Positions 53,108 to 62,454 of a stretch of 64,000 bases of DNA are shown piece after piece; position 1 is the first letter of the stretch, and each line of letters starts with the position of its first letter. Source of the stretch: Parvibaculum sedimenti (lineage in GTDB: Bacteria > Pseudomonadota > Alphaproteobacteria > Parvibaculales > Parvibaculaceae). The notes under the pieces were generated by a model. It did not search any database, had not been told where the DNA came from, and saw only the letters and a list, made by a program, of their open reading frames with translations. Position numbers and translations under genes: made by a program. Location: NCBI RefSeq assembly GCF_009184905.1, contig NZ_WESC01000009.1, positions 1-64,000 on the forward strand, in the 5' to 3' direction.

Positions 53108-54298
53108 TTGTCGCTTTCCAACCCAGCCGCGACTGCCCCCTATGCGACCCGAGCCGAAGCGAGCCGGGGGAGGCTCTATCCGGAACCCGACAGCGCGACG
53201 CGCACCGCCTTTCAGCGCGACCGGGACCGCATCATCCATTCCGTCGCCTTCCGCCGCCTCAAATACAAGACGCAGGTTTTCGTCTACCACGAGGGCGACA
53301 ACTACCGGACGCGCCTCAGCCATTCGCTGGAGGTCGCCCAGATCGCCCGCTCGATCAGCCGGGTGCTCGGCCTTGATGAAGACCTCGCCGAAACGCTCGC
53401 ACTGGCCCATGACCTCGGCCACACACCTTTCGGCCATGCGGGCGAAACGGCGCTCGACACCTGCATGGAGGGCTATGGCGGATTCGACCATAACGCCCAG
53501 ACCCTCAGGATCGTGACCAAGCTCGAGCATCGCTACCCGGAATTCGACGGGTTAAATCTTTGCTGGGAAACGCTCGAAGGCCTGGTGAAGCATAACGGCC
53601 CATTGCTGACGCCGAACCGCACGATGGCCGATCTGCCGCGCGCGCTGGCCGAATATGCCGATACGCAGGATCTCGAACTCGCGACCTATGCCGGGCCGGA
53701 AGCGCAGGTGGCCGCGCTTTCCGACGACATCGCCTATGACAATCACGACATCGACGACGGGCTCCGGGCGGGGCTCTTCACCATCTATGATCTCATGGCG
53801 CTGCCGCATGTGGGCGACATCTTCCGCGCCGTCATCGAAAAATATCCGGGACTCGAAACGAACCGCGTCATCCATGAATCCGTGCGTCGCCTCATCGGCA
53901 GCATGATCGGTGACGTCATCACGGAAACGAAGGCGCGCATCGCTGCGGCCAAGCCCCAATCCGCCGCCGATGTGCGCGCGCTCGGCCGTCCCCTCGTTTC
54001 GTTCTCGTGTGAGATGAACGAGAACAACGCGACGCTGAAGGAGTTTCTCTTCACGCGCATGTATCGCCACTATCGCGTCAATCGTTCGATGAGCAAGGCG
54101 AAGCGCATTGTGAGCGATCTCTTCGGCCTCTTTCATACCGAGCCCGATCTGCTACCACCCGAATGGCAGCAAGGATGCGATGGGGTGGAGGGTATGAAGA
54201 CCGCGCGGCGCGTCTGCGATTACATCGCCGGCATGACCGACAAGTTCGCCATTGAAGAGCATAAGCGCCTCTTCGATCTCGACGATCCGCGCGCCTGA
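53108..54298 (+). CDS. dgt: Deoxyguanosinetriphosphate triphosphohydrolase-like protein
   Basis: A 396-residue HD-domain dNTPase that would release triphosphate from dGTP or other dNTPs. The HD metal motif is visible as [13 protein letters not shown], then [15 protein letters not shown] (HD...H) and the late Asp in [15 protein letters not shown]. It matches the type 2 group common in alphaproteobacteria. The likely start is TTG 53108, as no in-frame ATG precedes the conserved part. Upstream of argS in this genus-typical order. Confidence 0.9.
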   Translation: MSLSNPAATAPYATRAEASRGRLYPEPDSATRTAFQRDRDRIIHSVAFRRLKYKTQVFVYHEGDNYRTRLSHSLEVAQIARSISRVLGLDEDLAETLALAHDLGHTPFGHAGETALDTCMEGYGGFDHNAQTLRIVTKLEHRYPEFDGLNLCWETLEGLVKHNGPLLTPNRTMADLPRALAEYADTQDLELATYAGPEAQVAALSDDIAYDNHDIDDGLRAGLFTIYDLMALPHVGDIFRAVIEKYPGLETNRVIHESVRRLIGSMIGDVITETKARIAAAKPQSAADVRALGRPLVSFSCEMNENNATLKEFLFTRMYRHYRVNRSMSKAKRIVSDLFGLFHTEPDLLPPEWQQGCDGVEGMKTARRVCDYIAGMTDKFAIEEHKRLFDLDDPRA

Positions 54299-54318
54299 GC
54301 TTTCGACAAACAAAAAGC

Positions 54319-54337
54319 CCGCAATCGGAGCTTGCGG
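54319..54337. terminator. Hairpin between dgt and the DUF2946-like gene
   Basis: CCGCAA (54319-54324) and TTGCGG (54332-54337) form a 6-bp stem with a 7-base loop, preceded by an A-rich stretch, between two convergent genes. Confidence 0.4.
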
Positions 54338-54366
54338 ACCTGAAAGGGCGCCAGGCAACAGGCGCG

Positions 54367-54777
54367 TCAGGCCGGAGGCCCGCGCGGGTTCGAGGCGTTG
54401 ACGACATGCGCCGGGGCGGATTCGGCGCCTGTCAGGACGGTGAGGAGGATCGTCCAGGAGGGGGAAACGATGGTCAGCGCTGAAACGGCGAGCGCCGCGC
54501 AATGATGCAGGCAGGAAAACTTGCAGTCCTGGTGGCCCGTATTCGCCGGATGGACAGGCTTGCCATCCGCGTCGATGTAGACCTCGGTCGCCACGCCGCC
54601 GGAGCAGATGACGGTCTTCAACAGGCCGGCAACGGAGGGGCCGGAAATCTCATAGGCCGTGGGCACCACGACATGCAGGAAGATCGCAAGAAAGGCCACG
54701 CCCGCCATCCGGTACCGGATGGTATGGAGAAGGTCGCTCCCGCGATATGCCCCGCCGATTTGCATGTGACGAGACAA
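54367..54777 (-). CDS. DUF2946-like membrane protein
   Basis: A 136-residue protein with two hydrophobic segments (about 25-45 and 95-118) flanking a soluble part. The central region CSGGVATEVYIDADGKPVHP and the cysteine/histidine cluster CKFSCLHHC fit the DUF2946 family, whose Cys/His clusters suggest metal binding. Start at ATG 54777 or 54765. It converges on dgt. No copper or other metal genes are adjacent, so the role is open. Confidence 0.6.
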   Translation of the reverse strand: MSRHMQIGGAYRGSDLLHTIRYRMAGVAFLAIFLHVVVPTAYEISGPSVAGLLKTVICSGGVATEVYIDADGKPVHPANTGHQDCKFSCLHHCAALAVSALTIVSPSWTILLTVLTGAESAPAHVVNASNPRGPPA

Positions 54778-54906
54778 TCATGCCGCGCCACGGCGCGAAA
54801 GGAGCATTTTGTCGCTAGGGGCTGGCCCTTAGCCCCCGAAGCGACTGGAAAGCATACGTGTCAGCCGTTAGAGTGCGCGCCCAAACCGGGTTAAGCGACG
54901 GATCCC

Positions 54907-56652
54907 ATGAATATTTTTCGGCATTTCGAAGAGCGTGTGAAGGCGGGGCTGGAGGCTCTGGCGAGCGAAGGGGTGATCCCTCCGGGGCTCGACACGTCGC
55001 GCATCGCCGTGGAACCGCCCCGCGATCCCTCGCATGGCGACCTTTCGACCAATGCCGCCATGGTGCTGGCGAAGCCCGCAGGCGTTCAGCCACGCCAGCT
55101 GGCCGAGAAACTCGCCGCGAAGCTCTCTGGCGAGGAATCGGTGACGGAGGTCTCCATCGCCGGGCCGGGTTTCATCAACCTGCGCCTGAAGCCCGACATG
55201 TGGCGAGCGGCCCTTCCCGCGATTCTCCGCAGCGGCGCGACCTATGGCGCGAGCGACCTTGGCAAGAACGAACGTGTGAACGTCGAATATGTGTCCGCCA
55301 ATCCGACGGGCCCCATGCATGTCGGCCATGTGCGCGGCGCGGTTTTCGGCGATGCGCTGGCGAACCTGCTCGAAAAGGTCGGCCACACGGTCTGCCGCGA
55401 ATATTACATCAACGATGCCGGCGGTCAGATCGAGGTGCTCGCCCGCAGCGCCTATCTGCGCTACCGCGAAGCGCTCGGCGAAACGATCTCTATCCCCGAG
55501 GGCCTTTATCCGGGTGACTATCTGAAGCCCGTGGGCGCGATGCTCGCCGCCGAACATGGCGACGTGCTGGCGAAGATGGAGGAGGCCGAATGGCTGCCCA
55601 TCGTTCGCAATGCGTCGATCGACGCGATGATGGAACTCATCCGTGGCGACCTCGCCGTTCTCGGCATCGACCATGAGGTCTTCTTCTCCGAGCGCACGTT
55701 GCATGCCTCTGGCGCCATTGAGGCGACGCTGAAGCTGCTGGAACAGAAGGGACTCATCTATACCGGCGTTCTGGAGCCACCCAAGGGCGAGCTTCCCGAC
55801 GATTGGGAGCCGCGCCCGCAGACGCTTTTCCGCTCCACCCAGTTCGGCGACGACACCGACCGGGCGCTGAAAAAGTCCGATGGCACATGGACCTATTTCG
55901 CGCCGGACATCGCCTACCACTTCGACAAGTTCAATCGTGGCTACAACACGCTGATCGACGTCTGGGGCGCCGACCATGCGGGCTACATCAAGCGCGTGAA
56001 GGCAGCCGTCGCGGCGATCACGGACGGCAAGGCCGAGATCGACGTCAAGGTCTGCCAGCTTGTCCGCCTGTTCCGCAATGGCGAGCCGTTCCGCATGTCG
56101 AAGCGGGCAGGCGACTTCGTGACCCTGCGCGACGTGGTGGACGAGGTCGGCAAGGATGTCGTCCGCTTTATGATGCTGACGCGCAAGAACGACGCGCCGC
56201 TCGACTTCGACTTTGCGAAGGTGATGGAGCAGTCGCGCGACAATCCGGTCTTCTATGTGCAGTACGCCCATGCGCGCATCCATTCGGTGTTACGCAATGC
56301 AAAGGAAGCGGGCGTCGACATCTCCGACGACAGCCTCGCGGCGGCAAATCTGACCTTGCTGACGGACGAGGCGGAACTCGCCCTCGTCCGGCTGCTTGCG
56401 GGCTTCCCGCGCCAGATCGAGCAGGCGGCCGTGGCGCATGAGCCGCACCGCATTGCCTTCGCCCTCAACGATCTCGCCGCCGCTTTCCACGGGCTCTGGA
56501 ACAAGGGCAAGGACGAGCCGGGTCTGCGGTTTATCATTGCTGAACGCAGGGATGTTACGCTTGCGCGTCTGGCGATGATTCGCGCGGCGGCCTATGTCAT
56601 CGCCGCCGGTCTCGCGATTCTTGGGGTTGAGCCGGCGGAGGAGATGCGCTGA
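54907..56652 (+). CDS. argS: Arginyl-tRNA synthetase
   Basis: A 581-residue class Ia synthetase. The N-terminal Arg-tRNA synthetase additional domain covers about 1-115, the HIGH motif is [15 protein letters not shown] (about 140), the KMSKS-like loop is [10 protein letters not shown], and a helical DALR anticodon domain is C-terminal. Start ATG 54907. Its TGA overlaps the ATG of the SPOR gene, beginning the long argS-surE transcription run. Confidence 0.97.
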   Translation: MNIFRHFEERVKAGLEALASEGVIPPGLDTSRIAVEPPRDPSHGDLSTNAAMVLAKPAGVQPRQLAEKLAAKLSGEESVTEVSIAGPGFINLRLKPDMWRAALPAILRSGATYGASDLGKNERVNVEYVSANPTGPMHVGHVRGAVFGDALANLLEKVGHTVCREYYINDAGGQIEVLARSAYLRYREALGETISIPEGLYPGDYLKPVGAMLAAEHGDVLAKMEEAEWLPIVRNASIDAMMELIRGDLAVLGIDHEVFFSERTLHASGAIEATLKLLEQKGLIYTGVLEPPKGELPDDWEPRPQTLFRSTQFGDDTDRALKKSDGTWTYFAPDIAYHFDKFNRGYNTLIDVWGADHAGYIKRVKAAVAAITDGKAEIDVKVCQLVRLFRNGEPFRMSKRAGDFVTLRDVVDEVGKDVVRFMMLTRKNDAPLDFDFAKVMEQSRDNPVFYVQYAHARIHSVLRNAKEAGVDISDDSLAAANLTLLTDEAELALVRLLAGFPRQIEQAAVAHEPHRIAFALNDLAAAFHGLWNKGKDEPGLRFIIAERRDVTLARLAMIRAAAYVIAAGLAILGVEPAEEMR

Positions 56653-57503
56653 TGTCGGACAGTGATCGGGGGCGGGGTTTGAGTTACGAGCCCGACGAAG
56701 ACGACGACGACTACTACACCTATGACGCGACCGACGAGGAGGACGAGGGGCGCCGTCGTCCGCTCGTATTGCTCGCTATCATCGCGCTTGTCGTGGTCTT
56801 TGCGGGCGTCGTCTTCCTCGCCTACAAGCAGGGCATGAAGCAGGGCGCTCAGGGCAATCCGCCGGTCATCCGCGCCGATGATTCGCCGACCAAGGTCGCG
56901 CCGACCAATCCGGGCGGCATCGAGATTCCGCATCAGGACAAGACTGTCTATGACCGGCTGTCCGGTGGCGAGAAATCTGATGTTCAGGGCGGCGCGGAAC
57001 ATCTGCTGCCGAGCCCCGAAGAGCCGATGGCCATGAAACAGCCGACGCCGCCTGCCGCGGCCCCCGCAACCACGGCAGCGCCTGTTGCAGCGACTCCCGC
57101 GCCAACCGGCAACGTTGCTCAGCAGGCTGTTCCGTCCGCTGTGGCACCGATCACCCAGTCGGCACCGGCGCAACCGCAGCCGCAGACGCCCGTAGAGGCA
57201 GCGCCGACCGCTCCCGCAGCGACGGCGGAGCCTGCGGCGACCGAAGCGCTTGCGACGGCTGGCGGCTATGTCGTCCAGCTTGCGGCCTTCCGCGACGAGC
57301 CGAGCGCGCGGGCCGAGTTCAAGAAGCTTCAGAAGAAGTATCCGACGTTGGCGGGGCTTTCCGCTGATATTCAACGGGCCGATCTGGGCGCCAAGGGCAT
57401 CTATTACCGCCTCCGCGGCGGCTACATGGACAAGGCCAAGGCCGTCGAGCTTTGCGCCGGCCTGAAGGCGAAGGGTCAGGCCTGCTTCGTGAAGACCCGG
57501 TGA
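56652..57503 (+). CDS. SPOR-domain membrane protein
   Basis: A 283-residue bitopic protein. It has an acidic cytoplasmic N terminus with DEDDDDYYTYDATDEEDE, one helix (PLVLLAIIALVVVFAGVVFL, about 37-56), a long Pro/Ala/Thr-rich periplasmic linker (about 90-200), and a C-terminal SPOR domain (GGYVVQLAAFRDEPSARAEF...). SPOR domains bind denuded glycan strands at the septum. Its position between argS and nagZ is conserved in alphaproteobacteria. It overlaps both neighbours by one base. Confidence 0.9.
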   Translation: MSDSDRGRGLSYEPDEDDDDYYTYDATDEEDEGRRRPLVLLAIIALVVVFAGVVFLAYKQGMKQGAQGNPPVIRADDSPTKVAPTNPGGIEIPHQDKTVYDRLSGGEKSDVQGGAEHLLPSPEEPMAMKQPTPPAAAPATTAAPVAATPAPTGNVAQQAVPSAVAPITQSAPAQPQPQTPVEAAPTAPAATAEPAATEALATAGGYVVQLAAFRDEPSARAEFKKLQKKYPTLAGLSADIQRADLGAKGIYYRLRGGYMDKAKAVELCAGLKAKGQACFVKTR

Positions 57504-58516
57504 TGGCGCTCTCGGCCGCAATCTATGGCTGTGCGGGCACGTCGCTGACCGACGCGGAGAAGAGCTTCTTCGCCGAGACGCGGCCCTGGGGCTTCATCGT
57601 CTTCGCCCGCAACATCGAGACGCCGGAACAGGTGAGGCGGCTCGTCGGCGAGTTGCGCTCGGCGGCAGGCCACGACGCGCCGGTGCTCATCGATCAGGAA
57701 GGCGGCCGCGTCGCGCGGCTGAGGCCGCCGCATTGGCGAGCCTATCCGGCAGGACGGCGCTTCGGCGATCTCTACGCGGTGTCGAAGGAGCAGGGGCTGG
57801 AAGCGGCGCGCCTCGGCGCCCGCCTGATCGCCGCCGAGCTTCTTTCACTCGGCATCAATGTGGACTGCCTGCCCGTGCTCGACGTGCCGGTGCCAGGCGC
57901 CCATGACGTCATCGGCGACCGCGCCTATGGGTTAACGCCCGAGCCGGTCATTGCGCTTGGCCGGGCTGCCGCAGAGGGGCTTCTCGCGGGAGGGGTTCTC
58001 CCCATCATCAAGCATATTCCCGGACATGGCCGGGCGGGCGTGGACAGCCATTTGAGCCTTCCCGTCGTCGACAACGGCCACGCGACGCTCGCGGCCACCG
58101 ACTTTGCACCCTTCAGGGCGCTGGCGGACATGCCACTCGCCATGACCGCCCATGTTGTCTACGCGGCGCTCGACGCGGCCGCACCCGCGACAACCTCGGC
58201 AAAGGTCATTTCCGAGGTCATCCGGCGCGAAATCGGCTTCGATGGCTTCCTCATGTCGGACGACCTGTCCATGCAGGCCTTGGCCGGAACGCTGGCGGAA
58301 CGAACCAGAGCAAGCCTTGCGGCAGGCTGCGACATCGTTCTCCACTGCAATGGCAAGATGGATGAGATGCAGGCCGTCGCGCTGGAGGTTCCGTCGCTTG
58401 CGGGCAAGGCCCTGGCCCGGTCCGATGCGGCGCTGGCGCGTCTCGTCAGCCCCGAGCCGTTCGACGAATCGGCGGGCGTGGCGCGGCTTGCCGAACTCAT
58501 GTCCATGGTGGACTGA
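57503..58516 (+). CDS. nagZ: Beta-N-acetylhexosaminidase NagZ
   Basis: A 337-residue family 3 glycosidase of peptidoglycan recycling that removes GlcNAc from muropeptides in the cytoplasm. Signature segments are ADTRPWGFIVFARN-like (here ETRPWGFIVFARN), VLIDQEGGRVARL, KHIPGHGRAGVDSHLSLPVV with the NagZ His, and the nucleophile Asp in LMSDDLSMQAL. ATG 57503 overlaps the SPOR stop; the longer upstream frame is not used. Confidence 0.94.
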   Translation: MALSAAIYGCAGTSLTDAEKSFFAETRPWGFIVFARNIETPEQVRRLVGELRSAAGHDAPVLIDQEGGRVARLRPPHWRAYPAGRRFGDLYAVSKEQGLEAARLGARLIAAELLSLGINVDCLPVLDVPVPGAHDVIGDRAYGLTPEPVIALGRAAAEGLLAGGVLPIIKHIPGHGRAGVDSHLSLPVVDNGHATLAATDFAPFRALADMPLAMTAHVVYAALDAAAPATTSAKVISEVIRREIGFDGFLMSDDLSMQALAGTLAERTRASLAAGCDIVLHCNGKMDEMQAVALEVPSLAGKALARSDAALARLVSPEPFDESAGVARLAELMSMVD

Positions 58517-58648
58517 CCCTGCCTTCTCATGGCTGGGGATAAGCCGAGAAACGGGGTACCGTGGCCGTGGACCGCGCGGTATAAGCGGTTCATGTCAGCT
58601 TTATTGCGGAGCTGACATGGGACATTTGAGATCAAACACATAGGCGGC

Positions 58649-59593
58649 ATGAGCGAGGCGCCCACACAGGACGAAGCGGAGGCCGGAACACCGGCCGCGG
58701 CGCTGAACGCACACCCGGCCGGCAATGGCGGGGAAGGCGAAGCCACGTCCGCCGACATCCCCATCGAGGCATTCGAGGAAGGCCGCCCCATCGCGGCTGC
58801 CGAACTCGACCCGACCGAAATGCTGATCGTCGACCTTGAGGGCTTCGAAGGCCCGCTCGACGTGTTGCTGACGTTGGCGCGCAACCAGAAGGTCGATCTC
58901 ACCAAGATCTCGATCCTGAAGCTTGCCGAGCAATATCTCGACTTCATCAACCGCGCCCATCGGATGGAGCTCGATCTCGCCGCCGACTATCTGGTCATGG
59001 CATCGTGGCTCGCCTATCTCAAGTCGCGCCTGTTGCTGCCGCCGCCCGAAGTGGAAGAGGGCCCGAGCGGTGCCGAAATGGCTGCGCGCCTGGCCTTCCA
59101 GCTTTTGCGCCTCGAAGGCATGCGCAAGGCGTCGGTGGCTCTGTTCGGACGCCAGAGGCTCGGACTCCATGTCTTTCAGCGCGGGGCGCCGGAGGGCATT
59201 CGCGTTGTTAAAACAAGTCAGTACCAAGGAACGCTCTACGATCTTCTGAAGAGCTATTCAGACCAGCGACTCAAGGGGCATGAGACGAAATGGGAGCCGA
59301 AGCGGCTTCCGATCATGTCCATCGAGATCGCCCGCAGGCGTCTGGAGCAGATGCTTGGCATGATGTTCGACTGGGGCCGGATCGACGCCTATCTTCCGGT
59401 CGAGGAAATGTCCGGCGAGCTGCGCCGCTCGGTCCTTGCCAGCACGCTCAGTGCCGCGCTGGTGCTCGCCAAGGACGGCCAGATCGAGCTTCGTCAGAGC
59501 GGCGCTTACCAGCCGCTCTTCATGCGGCAGAAGAAGTCCGAACCCAACACCACGCCCCTGGCGGAATCCGGCGACCAGCAGACAAGCGAATGA
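58649..59593 (+). CDS. scpA: Segregation and condensation protein A
   Basis: A 314-residue kleisin of the Smc-ScpAB condensin. The first 55 residues are an unconserved Ala/Glu/Gly-rich lead, then the conserved FEGPLDVLLTLARNQKVDLTKIS, ADYLVMASWLAYLKSRLLLP, and a C-terminal winged helix (VLASTLSAALVLAKDGQIEL). It bridges Smc heads in chromosome folding. Its stop overlaps the scpB ATG by four bases. Confidence 0.93.
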   Translation: MSEAPTQDEAEAGTPAAALNAHPAGNGGEGEATSADIPIEAFEEGRPIAAAELDPTEMLIVDLEGFEGPLDVLLTLARNQKVDLTKISILKLAEQYLDFINRAHRMELDLAADYLVMASWLAYLKSRLLLPPPEVEEGPSGAEMAARLAFQLLRLEGMRKASVALFGRQRLGLHVFQRGAPEGIRVVKTSQYQGTLYDLLKSYSDQRLKGHETKWEPKRLPIMSIEIARRRLEQMLGMMFDWGRIDAYLPVEEMSGELRRSVLASTLSAALVLAKDGQIELRQSGAYQPLFMRQKKSEPNTTPLAESGDQQTSE

Positions 59594-60600
59594 CAGAAGA
59601 AACGCGACCCGAATCCGAAGAAGTCGAGCCCATCGAAGCCGGGGCCGAAGATGACGCGCGCTTTGATGACGAGGCCAGGGAGCCGCGCGATGGCGAGGCC
59701 GAGGTCGAGGCGGATGATGAGACCGAGGTCGATGGCGAGGATGTAGCGAACGTTGAAGTTGAGACGGTGGTTGAGGTCGAGGCTGAGGTTCTGGTTGAAG
59801 TTGAGGAAGTGACCTCGGAAGAGGATGATTCCGCCGCAAATGAGACCGAGGCTGAAGTTGTGGGGGAGGATGAAGTTGAGGCTGAAGATGAAGCCGGGGG
59901 CAACATCATCAATTTTCCGGTCGATGTGACGGACCACGCGCAGCTCATGCGCATGGCGGAAGCGCTGCTTTTCGCCGCCGCCGAACCGCTCGACATCGAT
60001 ACTCTGGCTTCGCGGCTTCCTGCCGGGACGGACGTCGGCGCGGTCATCGAGGATCTTCAGAAGCTATATGAGACTCGTGGTGTAAACCTCGTTCGTATCG
60101 CGAATAAATGGATATTCCGAACGGCGGGCGATCTGTCGTTCCTGATGGAGCGCACGGCGGTCGAGCAGAAGAAGCTCTCCCGTGCGGCCATGGAAACGCT
60201 GGCTATCATTGCCTACCACCAGCCGGTGACCCGCGCCGAGATCGAAGAGATCCGCGGCGTGACAGTCTCCAAGGGCACCATCGACGTACTGATGGAAACA
60301 GGCTGGGTCCGGCTCCGCGGACGCAAGCGTACACCGGGCCGTCCGGTGACCTACGGCACGACGGAAGACTTCCTGCTGCATTTCGGCCTCGAGAATGTGG
60401 GCGACCTGCCGGGCCTCGACGAACTCAAGGCCGCCGGCCTGCTCGATGGCCGTCTGCCGCCTGGCTTCGACATCCCGAGCCCCAGCGAAGCGGGGGGCGA
60501 GGGCGATGGCGAGTTCGAGGATGCGCCGGTAGAAGAATATGGCTCGGCGATCGACGAACATCTGGCTCATGTCGCCGACGACGAAGAGGATTCGGATTAA
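59590..60600 (+). CDS. scpB: Segregation and condensation protein B with long acidic N terminus
   Basis: A 336-residue protein. Conserved ScpB begins near residue 112: MRMAEALLFAAAEPLDIDTL, then the winged-helix pair with RAAMETLAIIAYHQPVTRAE and GWVRLRGRKRTPGRPVTYG. The first 105 residues are an acidic low-complexity tail of Glu, Val and Asp with VEVE-like repeats, much longer than in typical ScpB (about 200 aa). This is either a true extension or a start-site question, but ATG 59590 overlaps scpA in the coupled way expected. The C terminus is also acidic. Confidence 0.92.
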   Translation: MTEETRPESEEVEPIEAGAEDDARFDDEAREPRDGEAEVEADDETEVDGEDVANVEVETVVEVEAEVLVEVEEVTSEEDDSAANETEAEVVGEDEVEAEDEAGGNIINFPVDVTDHAQLMRMAEALLFAAAEPLDIDTLASRLPAGTDVGAVIEDLQKLYETRGVNLVRIANKWIFRTAGDLSFLMERTAVEQKKLSRAAMETLAIIAYHQPVTRAEIEEIRGVTVSKGTIDVLMETGWVRLRGRKRTPGRPVTYGTTEDFLLHFGLENVGDLPGLDELKAAGLLDGRLPPGFDIPSPSEAGGEGDGEFEDAPVEEYGSAIDEHLAHVADDEEDSD

Positions 60601-60768
60601 TCCGAATTCACGATTGCCTCTCGCATGTGCAGCAAAATCACTTGCACAAAATGTGAGCTGCTATGAAACTCGCTTCGTTGGCTAATTCGGTTTCTCCGGT
60701 TCACGCCCTCCTTGGCGGAGTGAGTGGTACGGGTCGCAAAGCGCGGACGAAAGGCCCATATTTGTAGC

Positions 60769-60786
60769 GGGGCGCGCAAGCGCCCC
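60769..60786 (+). promoter_or_regulatory. GNRA-type hairpin upstream of tatA
   Basis: GGGGCGC (60769-60775) pairs perfectly with GCGCCCC (60780-60786) around a GCAA tetraloop, 58 bases before the tatA ATG in the 243-base gap after scpB. It may be a transcript end for scpB or part of the tat leader. Confidence 0.4.
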
Positions 60787-60843
60787 CGGCCAGCCTTCCT
60801 CAATCGGGATGGCGCGCCAGTGACCCATTACGGGGAGAGTTAA

Positions 60844-61077
60844 ATGCTGAGTTGGACTCACATTATCGTCGTTGCAGCGCTCGTCGTGCTGCTGTTCGGC
60901 CGTGGCAAGGTTTCGGACCTGATGGGCGACGTCGCCAAGGGTATCAAGAGCTTCAAGAAGGGCCTTGCCGAGGACGACACGCCGCCGCCCGCGCGTCCCA
61001 CCGATGCCAAGATCATTGAAGGCACCGTCACCGAGGGCAGCGCGTCCGAAGCGAAGGACAAGGTCGCCAACGGCTGA
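60844..61077 (+). CDS. tatA: Sec-independent protein translocase TatA
   Basis: A 77-residue protein with one N-terminal membrane helix ([21 protein letters not shown]), the FG hinge (LLFGRGKV) and an amphipathic helix ([16 protein letters not shown]), then an acidic/Pro tail. It forms the protein-conducting oligomer for folded Tat substrates. ATG 60844 is preceded by GGGGAGAG. First gene of tatABC. Confidence 0.95.
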   Translation: MLSWTHIIVVAALVVLLFGRGKVSDLMGDVAKGIKSFKKGLAEDDTPPPARPTDAKIIEGTVTEGSASEAKDKVANG

Positions 61078-61121
61078 GGCGGTCGCAAGACCGCCTTGTT
61101 CGAGGCTTCCCGGGTGCCCCC

Positions 61122-61565
61122 ATGTTTGACATAGGCTGGTCCGAACTGCTGCTGGTTGGGGTCTTGGCGCTCGTCTTCGTGGGCCCCAAGGACTTGCCGC
61201 GCGTGATGCGCACAGCCGGCAAATATGTCGGCAAGATGAGAGCGATGGCGCGCGAGTTCCAGCAATCCTTCGAGGATCTGGCCCGCGAAAGCGAGCTGGA
61301 GGAACTGCGCAAGCAGGTTGCCGAGCTCCGCAACCAGAGCATCGCCCCGCTGGAGGATCTTCGTCAGTCCGTCGAGACGCCGGTTGCGGCGCCCGCGCCT
61401 CTTGCCGAAGCCCCCGCAGCCGAAAGGCCGGCGGAAGACCTCGCCGCGCATCTGCCGGACGACATCACGCCCGATCTTGTCGAGGCGATCCGCGAGGCGG
61501 GCGAAATCGAGAAATTCGACGAGCAGGCGCAACCAGCGCCCAAGTCCGAGGCTGGGCGCACATGA
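61122..61565 (+). CDS. tatB: Sec-independent protein translocase TatB
   Basis: A 147-residue protein with MFDIGWSELLLVGVLALVFV, the GPKDLPRVMRTAGKYVGKMR amphipathic helix and a Glu/Arg-rich helix (LARESELEELRKQVAEL), then an Ala/Pro/Glu tail. It receives twin-arginine precursors with TatC. The ATG lies 45 bases after tatA, and it overlaps tatC by four bases. Confidence 0.95.
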   Translation: MFDIGWSELLLVGVLALVFVGPKDLPRVMRTAGKYVGKMRAMAREFQQSFEDLARESELEELRKQVAELRNQSIAPLEDLRQSVETPVAAPAPLAEAPAAERPAEDLAAHLPDDITPDLVEAIREAGEIEKFDEQAQPAPKSEAGRT

Positions 61566-62368
61566 GCGACGAAGAGCTTGAATCGTCCCGCGCGCCGCTG
61601 ATGGATCACCTGATCGAGCTGCGTTCGCGGCTCATCAAGTCGATGATCGCCGTTTCCATCTGCTTTGGTGTCTGCTTCACCTTCGCCAGGCAGATCTTCA
61701 ACATTCTGGTCCGCCCCTATGAGATCGCCGCAGGCGGCGCGCCGGTGAAGCTCATCTACACAGCGCCTCAGGAATATTTCTTCACCCAGATGAAGCTCGC
61801 CATGTTCGGCGCGATTTTTCTGGCGTTCCCGATCATCGCCGCCCAGATCTACATGTTCGTCGCGCCGGGCCTTTACAAAAATGAGCGCCGGGCGTTCCTG
61901 CCGTTCATGATCGCGACCCCGGTGTTATTCCTCATCGGCGCGGCGCTGGTCTATTTCGGCATCATGCCGATGGCCATGCACTATTTCACTTCGATGCAGC
62001 AGGCGGGTGGCGAGGGACAGGCCTCGATTGAGCTTCTGCCCCGCGTCAGCGAGTATCTCGGCTTCATCATGAGCCTCATTCTCGCTTTTGGCGTCTGCTT
62101 CCAGCTTCCGGTGATCCTCACGCTGCTCGCCCGTGTCGGCATGGTGACGTCGAAGCAGCTCATTGCGGGCTGGCGTTATGCAATCGTCATTTCCTTCGCG
62201 GTTGCCGCCGTTCTGACGCCGCCCGATCTCCTGAGCCAGGTGAGCCTCGGAACGCCGACCTTCCTGCTTTATCTGCTCTCCATCGGGGCGGTGAAGCTTG
62301 TGGAGCGGAACAGGCGCATCGCCGAGGCGAAGGGCGCGGACGAGGCTGAGGCGCCGGAAGGGGCCTGA
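61562..62368 (+). CDS. tatC: Sec-independent protein translocase TatC
   Basis: A 268-residue inner-membrane protein with six helices. Its N-terminal [15 protein letters not shown] carries the conserved Glu and Arg residues of the Tat signal-peptide binding site, and [20 protein letters not shown] is the typical C-terminal region. It completes tatABC. serS begins 86 bases downstream. Confidence 0.96.
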   Translation: MSDEELESSRAPLMDHLIELRSRLIKSMIAVSICFGVCFTFARQIFNILVRPYEIAAGGAPVKLIYTAPQEYFFTQMKLAMFGAIFLAFPIIAAQIYMFVAPGLYKNERRAFLPFMIATPVLFLIGAALVYFGIMPMAMHYFTSMQQAGGEGQASIELLPRVSEYLGFIMSLILAFGVCFQLPVILTLLARVGMVTSKQLIAGWRYAIVISFAVAAVLTPPDLLSQVSLGTPTFLLYLLSIGAVKLVERNRRIAEAKGADEAEAPEGA

Positions 62369-62454
62369 CCCCCCGGGGAGCCACCTTTTCTGGACGCTCC
62401 CAACCCTTCCGCGTATACAGAACCCGCCCGAACTCCCTATGCGCGACGGACTCC

